A DNA stretch of 64,000 bases, taken from RUG100 sp050953405. Its GTDB lineage: Bacteria > Bacillota > Clostridia > Peptostreptococcales > Anaerovoracaceae. How positions within the stretch are numbered: the first letter of the stretch is position 1; each line of letters opens with the position of its first letter. The position numbers and the translations under genes were made by a program. Shown here piece after piece: positions 32,816 through 39,960 of the stretch. The stretch spans positions 620,001-684,000 of the forward strand of contig JBMNMP010000001.1 in the NCBI GenBank assembly GCA_050953405.1. The letters are read 5' to 3'. The notes under the pieces are model-generated. The model was not told the DNA's origin and made no database searches. It saw only the letters and a program-made list of their open reading frames with translations.

Positions 32816-33802
32816 ATGGCTATTAAAATTGGAATTATAGGTTACGGAAATATAGGAAAGGGTGTTGAGATAGCGGTAAACGCGGCTCCTGACATGGAAC
32901 TGGCGGCTGTATTCACCAGAAGAGATCCTTCCACAGTGAAAATCATGACTGAGGGAGTTCCGGTAGTAAGCTCCAGCGACATTGAAAAGTGGACAGACAA
33001 GATCGACGTGATGATGATCGGCGGCGGCAGCGCAACCGACCTTCCAAAGCAGACGCCGGCTATCGCAAAGCTGTTCAACTGCATAGATACTTTTGATACC
33101 CATGCAAGGATCCCGGAGCACTTCGCAAACGTGGATGCTGCAGCTAAGGCATCCGGCAAGGTCGCTTTGATCTCCTGCGGATGGGACCCGGGCATGTTCT
33201 CGCTCAACAGAGTATATGCAAATGCGATCCTGCCGGAAGGCAAGGACTACACATTCTGGGGCAAAGGCGTCAGCCAGGGACATTCCGATGCCATCAGAAG
33301 GATCGACGGAGTCAAGAACGGCAAGCAGTACACCATCCCTGTAGAGAGTGCACTGGAAGCTGTACGCGCCGGCAAGTATCCGGAACTGACAGCAAGACAA
33401 AAGCACACCAGAGAATGCTTTGTAGTCGCTGAAGAGGGAGCTGACAAGGCGAGGATCGAAAACGAGATCAAGACCATGAAAAACTACTTTGACGAGTATG
33501 ACACCACGGTCCACTTCATAGACGAAGAAGAATTCAACAAGAACCACATGGGAATGGCTCACGGCGGATTCGTGTTCCGTTCCGGAAGAACAGGCGTCAA
33601 CAAGGAGCACAACCACATCATCGAATACAGTCTCAAGCTGGACTCGAACCCCGAATTCACAGCCAGCGTACTGGCAGCTTATGCAAGGGCAGTAGCCAGA
33701 CTGGCCGGGGAAGGCGTCAGCGGATGCAAGACCGTCCTCGATATACCGCCTGCTTATCTGAGCACACTGAGCGATGAGGAGCTGCGCAAAAACCTGCTGT
33801 AA
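32816..33802 (+). CDS. ddh: meso-diaminopimelate D-dehydrogenase
   Basis: The 328-residue NADP-dependent enzyme makes meso-diaminopimelate from L-tetrahydrodipicolinate in one step, feeding lysine and murein synthesis. Its Rossmann start is IKIGIIGYGNIGKGVE; then AVFTRRDPS (about 34), IDTFDTHARIPEH (about 90), SCGWDPGMFSLNRVYA (about 121), GKGVSQGHSDAIRRIDGV (about 146) and HGGFVFRSG in the C-terminal half, all typical of Ddh. ATG 32816 follows AAGGAGG at 32801-32807. The CofE-like gene follows under a separate promoter. Confidence 0.94.
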   Translation: MAIKIGIIGYGNIGKGVEIAVNAAPDMELAAVFTRRDPSTVKIMTEGVPVVSSSDIEKWTDKIDVMMIGGGSATDLPKQTPAIAKLFNCIDTFDTHARIPEHFANVDAAAKASGKVALISCGWDPGMFSLNRVYANAILPEGKDYTFWGKGVSQGHSDAIRRIDGVKNGKQYTIPVESALEAVRAGKYPELTARQKHTRECFVVAEEGADKARIENEIKTMKNYFDEYDTTVHFIDEEEFNKNHMGMAHGGFVFRSGRTGVNKEHNHIIEYSLKLDSNPEFTASVLAAYARAVARLAGEGVSGCKTVLDIPPAYLSTLSDEELRKNLL

Positions 33803-33817
33803 TTCGCTGCTGCTCTA

Positions 33818-33826
33818 TGGTATAAT
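33818..33826 (+). promoter_or_regulatory. Extended -10 promoter of the cofE-like gene
   Basis: TGGTATAAT lies directly after ddh. A GTG at 33827 overlaps its last bases, which argues against using that codon as start. The leader contains the hairpin GCCCG-CTG-CGGGC at 33839-33851. Confidence 0.55.
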
Positions 33827-33898
33827 GTGAAAGTCCTCGCCCGCTGCGGGCGCGGAGACAATAAGAAAATCAAGATAACAGAGAGTGAGGATATCAAC

Positions 33899-35098
33899 GT
33901 GGGAAACAGTGAAAGAAGAGTTGGAACAATATCCAGAGGAATACGCGGCCCCATCATCCGTGAAGGCGATGATATGGCCAGCATAGTGACAGACAGCGTT
34001 CTGGCGGCGGCAGAGTCTGAAGGCTTTGAGCTGCGCGACAGGGACGTTATTTCGGTCACCGAATCGATCGTTGCCAGGGCGCAGGGAAACTACGCCACCA
34101 CAGACGACATTGCGGCTGATGTGAAGGCAAAGCTGGGAGGAGAGACCATAGGGCTCATTTTCCCGATCCTTTCAAGGAACCGCTTCGCTATCTGCCTGAG
34201 GGGCATCGCAAAGGGCGCGAAGAAGATCGTGCTCATGCTGAGCTATCCTTCGGATGAAGTCGGCAACACTCTGGTGAGCCAGGACAAGATCGACGCTGCG
34301 GATGTAAATCCGTACAGCGATATTCTGACACTGGAAAAATACCGTGAACTCTTCGGCGTCAACAAGCATGAATTCACCGGAGTCGATTATGTGGAATACT
34401 ACGGTGATCTCATAAAGTCATGCGGTGCTGAGGTAGAGATAATCTTTGCCAACCACGCCAAAGACATCCTGAATTATACGGACAGAGTCCTCACATGCGA
34501 TATACACACCAGAGAACGCACCAAGAGGATACTCAGGGAAGCCGGAGCAAAGGTCGTCTGCGGACTCGACGATATCATGAACGCGTCGGTGAACGGCAGC
34601 GGCTTCAATGAGAAATACGGACTCCTGGGTTCCAACAAATCCACTGAGGACAAGGTAAAGCTGTTCCCCAGGGACTGCAAACCGCTGGTTGAAGACATCC
34701 AGGCCAGGCTCAAAAAAGCAACCGGCAAGAATGTCGAGGTGATGGTATACGGCGACGGAGCTTTCAAAGATCCGCAGGGCGGCATCTGGGAGCTGGCCGA
34801 TCCGGTCGTCTCTCCGGGATTCACCGACGGACTGATCGGTACCCCGAACGAACTGAAGCTCAAGTATCTCGCAGACAACGATTTTAGTGATCTCAACGGG
34901 GAAGAACTGAAGGATGCCATCTCTGACAGCATCAGAAAGAAGAGCGACAACCTGGTGGGCAACATGGCTTCACAGGGAACAACGCCGCGACAGTTGACGG
35001 ATCTGATCGGTTCGCTGAGCGATCTGACGAGCGGTTCGGGCGACAAGGGAACGCCGATAGTACTCGTTCAGGGATACTTTGACAACTATACCAGTTAG
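33899..35098 (+). CDS. CofE-like (F420-0:gamma-glutamyl ligase family) protein
   Basis: This 399-residue protein resembles the F420-0:gamma-glutamyl ligase fold: an early RRVGTISRGIRGPIIREGDD block, then RDVISVTESIVARAQGN, LIFPILSRNRFAICLRGIA and VMVYGDGAFKDPQGGIWELADP. Relatives are common in clostridia that do not make F420, so the acceptor is probably another molecule; that is family knowledge and inference. GTG 33899 is chosen with AGG 8 nt upstream, because GTG 33827 overlaps the promoter -10. It closes with a clear terminator. Confidence 0.7.
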   Translation: MGNSERRVGTISRGIRGPIIREGDDMASIVTDSVLAAAESEGFELRDRDVISVTESIVARAQGNYATTDDIAADVKAKLGGETIGLIFPILSRNRFAICLRGIAKGAKKIVLMLSYPSDEVGNTLVSQDKIDAADVNPYSDILTLEKYRELFGVNKHEFTGVDYVEYYGDLIKSCGAEVEIIFANHAKDILNYTDRVLTCDIHTRERTKRILREAGAKVVCGLDDIMNASVNGSGFNEKYGLLGSNKSTEDKVKLFPRDCKPLVEDIQARLKKATGKNVEVMVYGDGAFKDPQGGIWELADPVVSPGFTDGLIGTPNELKLKYLADNDFSDLNGEELKDAISDSIRKKSDNLVGNMASQGTTPRQLTDLIGSLSDLTSGSGDKGTPIVLVQGYFDNYTS

Positions 35099-35119
35099 AT
35101 CGCAAATAGACGATATACA

Positions 35120-35156
35120 GAGCCGCCGCAGGCAGAGTGATCGCGGCGGCTTTTTA
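35120..35156 (+). terminator. Terminator after the cofE-like gene
   Basis: AGCCGCCGC and GCGGCGGCT form a 9-bp stem followed by TTTTTATT. Confidence 0.85.
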
Positions 35157-35234
35157 TTACCCGGCGGCAGACGGGGATTGTGATTTCAGGTGACCTGTGT
35201 CAGGATGACCGGGTGGACAAACAGAGGAAAGATA

Positions 35235-35933
35235 ATGAAAGTAATAGCAAGGATACATACGGCATTCCCGCAGAAATTCGGCATACCGAGGCAGGCCGGC
35301 CTCATCGGGGGCCTCAGGGCACGCATAGTCTTCGAGCCCGGATATCGGGATCCGGATGCTGTGAGAGGCATCGGAGGGTTCTCGCATCTCTGGCTCATCT
35401 GGGGATTTTCGAAGGTGCCGGAAAAAGAATTCCGGCCGCTGGTGAGACCGCCGCGCCTGGGCGGTGAGGAAAAAGTGGGCGTGTTCGCCAGCCGTTCGCC
35501 GTACAGGCCGAACTCGCTGGGCCTGTCATCGGTGCGCCTGATAGAGGTGGCCTTTGATGAAAACGGCGGCCCGGAGCTGGTGGTCGCAGGCGCCGATCTG
35601 CTGGACGGAACGCCTATTTACGATATCAAGCCGTATCTGGCGTATACGGACAGTCACCCGGATGCCAGCGGCGGTTTCACCGAGGAAAAAGAGTGGCCCC
35701 GGCTGCGTCTGGATTTCCCGCCGCAGCTGCTCGCAGAGGTGGATGAAAAGCTGCGCGCGCCTTTGATACAGGTGCTGGAGCTGGATCCGCGCGGAGCTTA
35801 TGACAAGGGGGCCGGCCAGGTCTACGGGATGCGCTTTTCGAATTACGATATACGTTTCACGGTGCAGGGCGATCTGCTGCGGGTGCAGGAAGTCATCGAT
35901 ATGTCGCAGGGTGACCACGAAAAGGTAAAGTAA
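35235..35933 (+). CDS. trmO: tRNA (N6-threonylcarbamoyladenosine(37)-N6)-methyltransferase TrmO
   Basis: The 232-residue protein belongs to the TsaA/TrmO family. It methylates the t6A nucleotide at position 37 of certain tRNAs with S-adenosylmethionine. Marks: KFGIPRQAGLIGGLRARIVF, the GGFSHLWLIWGF strand, GVFASRSPYRPNSLGLSSVRL and ADLLDGTPIYDIKPYLAYTDS, all on the N-terminal beta-barrel, followed by a C-terminal extension from about residue 160. ATG 35235 follows GAGGAAA; the frame also opens at 35190 without a good ribosome site. Confidence 0.9.
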   Translation: MKVIARIHTAFPQKFGIPRQAGLIGGLRARIVFEPGYRDPDAVRGIGGFSHLWLIWGFSKVPEKEFRPLVRPPRLGGEEKVGVFASRSPYRPNSLGLSSVRLIEVAFDENGGPELVVAGADLLDGTPIYDIKPYLAYTDSHPDASGGFTEEKEWPRLRLDFPPQLLAEVDEKLRAPLIQVLELDPRGAYDKGAGQVYGMRFSNYDIRFTVQGDLLRVQEVIDMSQGDHEKVK

Positions 35934-35946
35934 TCGAAACAGACTG

Positions 35947-35975
35947 TTTTCAGAGAAAAAAAGTTGTGTTACAAT
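35947..35975 (+). promoter_or_regulatory. thrH promoter
   Basis: -35 TTTTCA (35947-35952), 17-bp spacer, extended -10 TGTTACAAT (35967-35975). ATG lies 38 nt downstream of the -10. Confidence 0.5.
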
Positions 35976-36013
35976 GTTAACAATTATTTAGTTAGACACG
36001 AAAGGACGGAAAA

Positions 36014-36619
36014 ATGGAAATAGTTTGTTTGGATATGGAAGGAGTGCTGGTACCGGAAATCTGGATTGCTTTTGCAGAGGAAGCCGGGATACCCGAACTG
36101 AAGAGGACGACGCGTGACGAGCCCGATTACAACAAGCTGATGAATTACAGGCTGGACATCCTCAGGGAACACGGCCTCGGGCTGAAGGAAATACAGAATA
36201 CCATCGCCAGGATCGATCCCATGCCGGGAGCCAGAGAATTCCTCGACGAATTGAGGACTTTCACACAGGTGATCATAATCAGCGACACCTTCACGCAGTT
36301 CGCACAGCCGCTGATGAAAAAGCTGGGCTGGCCGACGCTGTTCTGCAACTCCCTGGAAGTAGCCGATGACGGCGCGATCACCGGATTCAAGATGAGGGTG
36401 GAGAATTCCAAGCTGAGCACAGTCAAAGCGCTGCAGTCCATCGGTTTTGACACCATCGCCAGCGGCGACAGCCACAACGATATGGGCATGATCAAGGCCA
36501 GCAAGGCGGGATTCCTCTTCAAGAGCACCGATCAGCTGAAGGCTGAGAACCCGGACATACCGGCGTACGAAACATATGAAGAACTGATGGCGGCCATAAA
36601 GAAGGCCATCAAGGCATAA
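36014..36619 (+). CDS. thrH: ThrH-type phosphoserine phosphatase / homoserine phosphotransferase
   Basis: This HAD-superfamily protein of 201 residues starts MEIVCLDMEGVLVPEIW, where ThrH enzymes have D-M-E-G instead of DxDGT. IISDTFTQFAQPLMKKLGWP follows (motif II, about residue 94) and ASGDSHNDMGMIKASKAGFLF (motifs III/IV, about 155) closes the fold. Characterised ThrH dephosphorylates phosphoserine and can transfer phosphate to homoserine. It is convergent with the operon at 36629, separated by 9 bp. Confidence 0.88.
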   Translation: MEIVCLDMEGVLVPEIWIAFAEEAGIPELKRTTRDEPDYNKLMNYRLDILREHGLGLKEIQNTIARIDPMPGAREFLDELRTFTQVIIISDTFTQFAQPLMKKLGWPTLFCNSLEVADDGAITGFKMRVENSKLSTVKALQSIGFDTIASGDSHNDMGMIKASKAGFLFKSTDQLKAENPDIPAYETYEELMAAIKKAIKA

Positions 36620-36628
36620 GCTGCCGCA

Positions 36629-37009
36629 TCACTCTTCGTGTATATATTTGAAATAATCGAGGTGGTCGCATTCGTTTCTGGCGACCGCCTTTCCTTTTTT
36701 GTCGAGACTCTCGTCCCAGCTGCTGTACGATCTCACCATGGTTTCCTGTTTCAGTATCTCGTACAGAGAAATATCGGGCAGGATCTCGTTTTCAACTATA
36801 TTGCGGCAGATGGCATAGCGGACGGGGCTCTTGGCTGTCTGCACTTTGCCTTCGCCGTAGAATGGCGAGGGATCCAGCAGCTGCAGTTTGAGGTTCTCGT
36901 CCTCCATGATGTCGCTGAAAGAGAGGCCGAAAGCTTCCCGGATGTAATCCAGGTCATCGCGAACATCACTGCGCGCGCGCAGCGTCTGTGCGGTATATTC
37001 TTTCACCAT
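36629..37009 (-). CDS. Unrecognised 126-residue protein, third gene of a three-gene operon
   Basis: I do not recognise this acidic, helix-rich, soluble protein. Landmarks: DDLDYIREAFGLSFSDIMEDE near the start, a central basic-hydrophobic stretch SPVRYAICRNIVENEIL, and a C-terminal Asp/Lys/His segment. No transmembrane helix or signal peptide. The start is weak: ATG 37009 with only AAAGAG before it. It follows the 147-residue gene by 30 nt on the same strand and is followed after 9 bp by convergent thrH. Its conserved neighbours are also of unknown function. Confidence 0.55.
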   Translation of the reverse strand: MVKEYTAQTLRARSDVRDDLDYIREAFGLSFSDIMEDENLKLQLLDPSPFYGEGKVQTAKSPVRYAICRNIVENEILPDISLYEILKQETMVRSYSSWDESLDKKGKAVARNECDHLDYFKYIHEE

Positions 37010-37039
37010 CTCTTTGCTCTCCGGCTGCTCGTCGCTCAG

Positions 37040-37483
37040 TCACTGCCAGAGATTGCTCTTGGCAGTCTCGTAGCGGGAGATGCTGTAGGAAAGCTCCTTG
37101 ACCAGCATCTTCTTGTAAAGAGCGTGCTTCATGATGCGGACCGCCTCATATTCGGCCAGCTCCAGCCTGTATTCGAGTTCCTCTTCGGAGCTGGAGTCGA
37201 GCACGGCGCGCAGCTGGAGATTCATGGGAGCCATGGCTTCCTCATCCAGGGGATCCATGCCCTGGACCTGCGTTTCCAGCAGGTCGATATCTTCCTCGCG
37301 CGTGAGGTTCCAGATGAGGCCTTCGCGCTCTATTATCTCACGTGCTTCGATGAGGTCGTCGGTGCGGTTGGCCACATTGAAGAGGGCTTCATAAGCTGCG
37401 ATGCCGCGCTTATGGTAGCCGCGTTCGGCGACCCTGTAGTAACCGGGAACAAAACGTCCCAGATATTCACGAACTTCATCCAT
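37040..37483 (-). CDS. Unrecognised 147-residue protein, second gene of the operon
   Basis: All-helical, acidic soluble protein. VREYLGRFVPGYYRVAERGY opens it, and ELEYRLELAEYEAVRIMKHA, with heptad-like spacing, lies in the last third. No known family. The start ATG 37483 overlaps the stop of the upstream gene (37476-37478) by about 8 nt and is 9 nt after AGGAG, so translation is coupled. It is probably co-expressed with genes on both sides and may form a complex with them. Confidence 0.6.
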   Translation of the reverse strand: MDEVREYLGRFVPGYYRVAERGYHKRGIAAYEALFNVANRTDDLIEAREIIEREGLIWNLTREEDIDLLETQVQGMDPLDEEAMAPMNLQLRAVLDSSSEEELEYRLELAEYEAVRIMKHALYKKMLVKELSYSISRYETAKSNLWQ

Positions 37484-38270
37484 TATCATCATCTCCTGTG
37501 ATCTCAAGGTAACGGTAGGAACCACTGTCATCGGACGGCGCGATCACCAGCACCGGGGGAGCCTTCTTCAGGCCGCGTATCGAGTTGGCTTTCTCCTTCA
37601 GGGAATCGGCGTGTTCCCATATCTCCTCGAATTCTTCATCGGCCCGGCTGTCATCGAATTCCTGCCTCGGCTTGGGAGACCCTTCTCCGGTGACCGCGGC
37701 CACGAACTTGTTATATTCTTCATCGCTGCAGCAGATCAGATTTCTGAACCGCGGCATCCTGGCCAGTTGTGCGAAATCGTGACTGGGCAGCGACAGTTCG
37801 CCGGTCAGCCGGTGTACGCTGTTTTGGAAGTGTTCTTCGGCGTGATCGGAGCGGTCCCGCATCCTGAGATCTATATACAAGAGAAAGATGCGGCAGAAAA
37901 CCTCCATCGTCTTCAAGTATTTGTTCTTGATATATTTTGCATTTTTTTCATACCCCGTGGTGAAGGCGGCCTGCATATCTTCGTCTATATCCTGCAGTTT
38001 GTCGCGATAAACTGCGGCCAGCCTGTCCATGCCGTTCACATTGGCAGCATCGTAACGAGCCCTTATTTTGTCCTTGATCTGGGCGATAGATTCACCCTTG
38101 TAGAACTTGGAATCACGCGTTTTGGCTTTGACCGTCTCCAGAGAAAAGCAGTCCCTGATGAAATCGGCAACTTCATTGTAGTACTCAGCCTGACTGCGTG
38201 AATGTCCTCCTGCGCGGCAGCGCCTTCCGAGCATGCGATACAGTTCAGTCAGTTTTTTGACTTCACCCAT
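37476..38270 (-). CDS. Unrecognised 264-residue protein, first gene of the operon
   Basis: Soluble, helix-rich protein without signal peptide or membrane helix. The N-terminal third is Lys/Arg/Glu-rich (RRCRAGGHSRSQAEYYNEVA), a middle helix FCRIFLLYIDLRMRDRSDH is the most hydrophobic, and the C-terminal third is strongly acidic (QEFDDSRADEEFEEIW). The family is not recognised. ATG 38270 has a strong AAGGAGGTG ribosome site, and the frame opens earlier at 38303 without one. It leads a three-gene leftward operon with the two genes downstream. Function unknown. Confidence 0.6.
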   Translation of the reverse strand: MGEVKKLTELYRMLGRRCRAGGHSRSQAEYYNEVADFIRDCFSLETVKAKTRDSKFYKGESIAQIKDKIRARYDAANVNGMDRLAAVYRDKLQDIDEDMQAAFTTGYEKNAKYIKNKYLKTMEVFCRIFLLYIDLRMRDRSDHAEEHFQNSVHRLTGELSLPSHDFAQLARMPRFRNLICCSDEEYNKFVAAVTGEGSPKPRQEFDDSRADEEFEEIWEHADSLKEKANSIRGLKKAPPVLVIAPSDDSGSYRYLEITGDDDNG

Positions 38271-38322
38271 TATCTTGCACCTCCTTGGTATATATGATAA
38301 CATAGATTTCTTAAAAATTTTT

Positions 38323-38331
38323 TGGTATACT
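38323..38331 (+). promoter_or_regulatory. Extended -10 promoter of the PaaI-type thioesterase gene
   Basis: TGGTATACT lies 27 nt before ATG 38359; -35 weak. The region is shared with the divergent unknown operon. Confidence 0.5.
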
Positions 38332-38358
38332 TTCTAATAGCCAAAAAGGAGCAAAAAA

Positions 38359-38814
38359 ATGAATGATGTTGAATTTAAAGAGTCAATTATAGAAGTATTG
38401 GATCAGCAGCAGGAACAGCCGGAGAGGCTGAATGCTCACCTGGAACTGGAACTGATAGACTGCAGATACAAGGGCGGACCGGAGATCAATTATCGCTACC
38501 GCCCGAAGGAAGCGCATCTGAATCCGTATGGCGGAGTGCACGGCGGAATAATATGCAGCTTCTTTGACACTACCATCGGACTCGGTGCCGTGGCTCTGTC
38601 GCAGAAGTTCGTGACCACGACTGACATTGCAGTCAGCTACCTGAGACCATTGGTTTCCGAGTCCTTCCGCATCAATGTCGAATACACACAGATAGGGAAC
38701 AAGATGATCAGGGGCACGGGCAAGGTCTTCGATGAAAAGTCGGGAGTGCTCTGCGCCACCTGTCTCGCCAGCTACATGCTGATACACACCAGAGAGAAGG
38801 GCCTGCAGGTATAA
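38359..38814 (+). CDS. PaaI-family hot-dog thioesterase
   Basis: The 151-residue protein has the PaaI/hot-dog pattern: HLNPYGGVHGGIICSFFDTTIG (about residues 55-75) with the GGVHGG helix start, then VTTTDIAVSYLRPL. Such proteins are often acyl-CoA thioesterases of secondary metabolism. The flavodoxin-fold gene starts 4 nt after its stop, so it is bicistronic. AAGGAG precedes the start. Confidence 0.85.
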   Translation: MNDVEFKESIIEVLDQQQEQPERLNAHLELELIDCRYKGGPEINYRYRPKEAHLNPYGGVHGGIICSFFDTTIGLGAVALSQKFVTTTDIAVSYLRPLVSESFRINVEYTQIGNKMIRGTGKVFDEKSGVLCATCLASYMLIHTREKGLQV

Positions 38815-38818
38815 AATC

Positions 38819-39517
38819 ATGAAAATCACAATGATCAACGGGCAGGATCACAAAGGCTCGACATATCACATCGGCAGGATGCTGGCGGACCGCCTGAGCG
38901 GAGAAGTCACCGAATTTTTCCTGCCGCGGGATTTCGGGGAGTACTGCACCGGGTGCAACCAGTGCTTCATGAAGGATGAAAAGCTGTGCCCCCACTATGA
39001 AAAGCTGCAGCCGATCACCGCGGCTATGGACGAGGCGGATCTGCTGCTGTTCACGACACCGGTATACGTGTACCACTGCACCGGGCAGATGAAGAGCTTC
39101 CTCGACCATTACGGATACCGGTGGATGGTGCACCGGCCCGAGGAAAGTATGTTCTCAAAGCAGGCTGTGATCATATCGACTGCCGCCGGCAAGGGCACTA
39201 AATCCACCAACAAGGATATTGCAGACAGCATGTTCTTCTGGGGCGTCGCCAGGACGTATACATACGGTTTCAATGTACGCGCCGTACGCTATTCAGAGGT
39301 CACCGAAGAGAGAAAAGCGCGCATCGCCAGTGATGTGGAGCGGCTGGCGCGGAAGATTGAAAGGGACGCGGGGCACGTGCGCCCGGGATTCAAGACGCGC
39401 AGCTTTTTCCGTCTGGTCAGGAAGATCAGGAGGCACGGATGGCAGGAGGCCGATCTGCGCTATTGGCAGGAAAAAGGCTGGGACAAGGACAGATACCCCT
39501 GGGACAGCAAAAAGTGA
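38819..39517 (+). CDS. NAD(P)H-dependent FMN reductase / flavodoxin-fold protein
   Basis: The 232-residue protein starts MKITMINGQDHKGSTYHIG, the phosphate-binding loop of FMN reductases, and has CTGCNQCFMKDEKLCPHY, a cysteine-rich insertion typical of iron-sulfur flavoprotein or NADPH-dependent FMN reductase relatives. TTPVYVYHCTGQMKSFLDHYG follows. It probably uses FMN to reduce small substrates. Tightly linked to the upstream thioesterase gene. Confidence 0.84.
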   Translation: MKITMINGQDHKGSTYHIGRMLADRLSGEVTEFFLPRDFGEYCTGCNQCFMKDEKLCPHYEKLQPITAAMDEADLLLFTTPVYVYHCTGQMKSFLDHYGYRWMVHRPEESMFSKQAVIISTAAGKGTKSTNKDIADSMFFWGVARTYTYGFNVRAVRYSEVTEERKARIASDVERLARKIERDAGHVRPGFKTRSFFRLVRKIRRHGWQEADLRYWQEKGWDKDRYPWDSKK

Positions 39518-39584
39518 CCGCTACAGAACCACGGCCGCGGTGCCGCACGTCATTTCTCCTGTTTACGGGAGCGGTGAGGGACTA

Positions 39585-39590
39585 TATAAT
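39585..39590 (+). promoter_or_regulatory. -10 box of the small unknown gene
   Basis: TATAAT at 39585-39590 is 28 nt before ATG 39619; no clear -35. Confidence 0.45.
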
Positions 39591-39618
39591 ATAAATATGA
39601 GGAAAAAGGAGAACAATA

Positions 39619-39942
39619 ATGATAAAGATCACATCTAAAGAAGAGGCTAACGGATACAGCTTTGAAATAGAAGATGAAACCGAAGACTTTGATGAAATGG
39701 GGATGGAGCTGGCGACGCTTATCAGATACGCGTATGATACCATGGCGGAGTCGGCTCAGAAAGAAGGGGCCAAGGATCCGGACCGTGAGGCGATGCTGTT
39801 TGTCGACAGCATAGTCAATGATGCGATCAACGGGGATATCACGGAGACCGGAGGCTCGCAGAAGCGACAGCGCGGAGAGATCCTGCATCTGGTCGATGAC
39901 TACATGGCCAAAAAGAAAAAGGAAGACAAAGACGATGAGTGA
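39619..39942 (+). CDS. Unrecognised 107-residue acidic protein
   Basis: A small, highly charged protein: EIEDETEDFDEMGMELATLI near the N-terminus and KKKKEDKDDE at the C-terminus, with a short helix between. I do not recognise a family. AAGGAG 6 nt before the ATG supports expression. Its stop lies immediately next to the transposase-like stop of the opposite strand (39942 and 39943), inside a shared terminator palindrome. Confidence 0.6.
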   Translation: MIKITSKEEANGYSFEIEDETEDFDEMGMELATLIRYAYDTMAESAQKEGAKDPDREAMLFVDSIVNDAINGDITETGGSQKRQRGEILHLVDDYMAKKKKEDKDDE

Positions 39943-39960
39943 TCATCGTCTTTTCTTTTT
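39929..39960. terminator. Bidirectional terminator covering two back-to-back stop codons
   Basis: AAGACGATGA (39929-39938) pairs perfectly with TCATCGTCTT (39943-39952) and is followed by a T-rich run. The loop holds the TGA of the rightward gene, and the opposite strand's stop is at the start of the right arm. Both convergent genes therefore end in one hairpin. Confidence 0.8.

Noticed and set aside
33827..33898. Upstream GTG extension of the cofE-like gene
   Set aside because: The codon overlaps the -10 box TATAAT, has no ribosome site, and the extension is not family-like.
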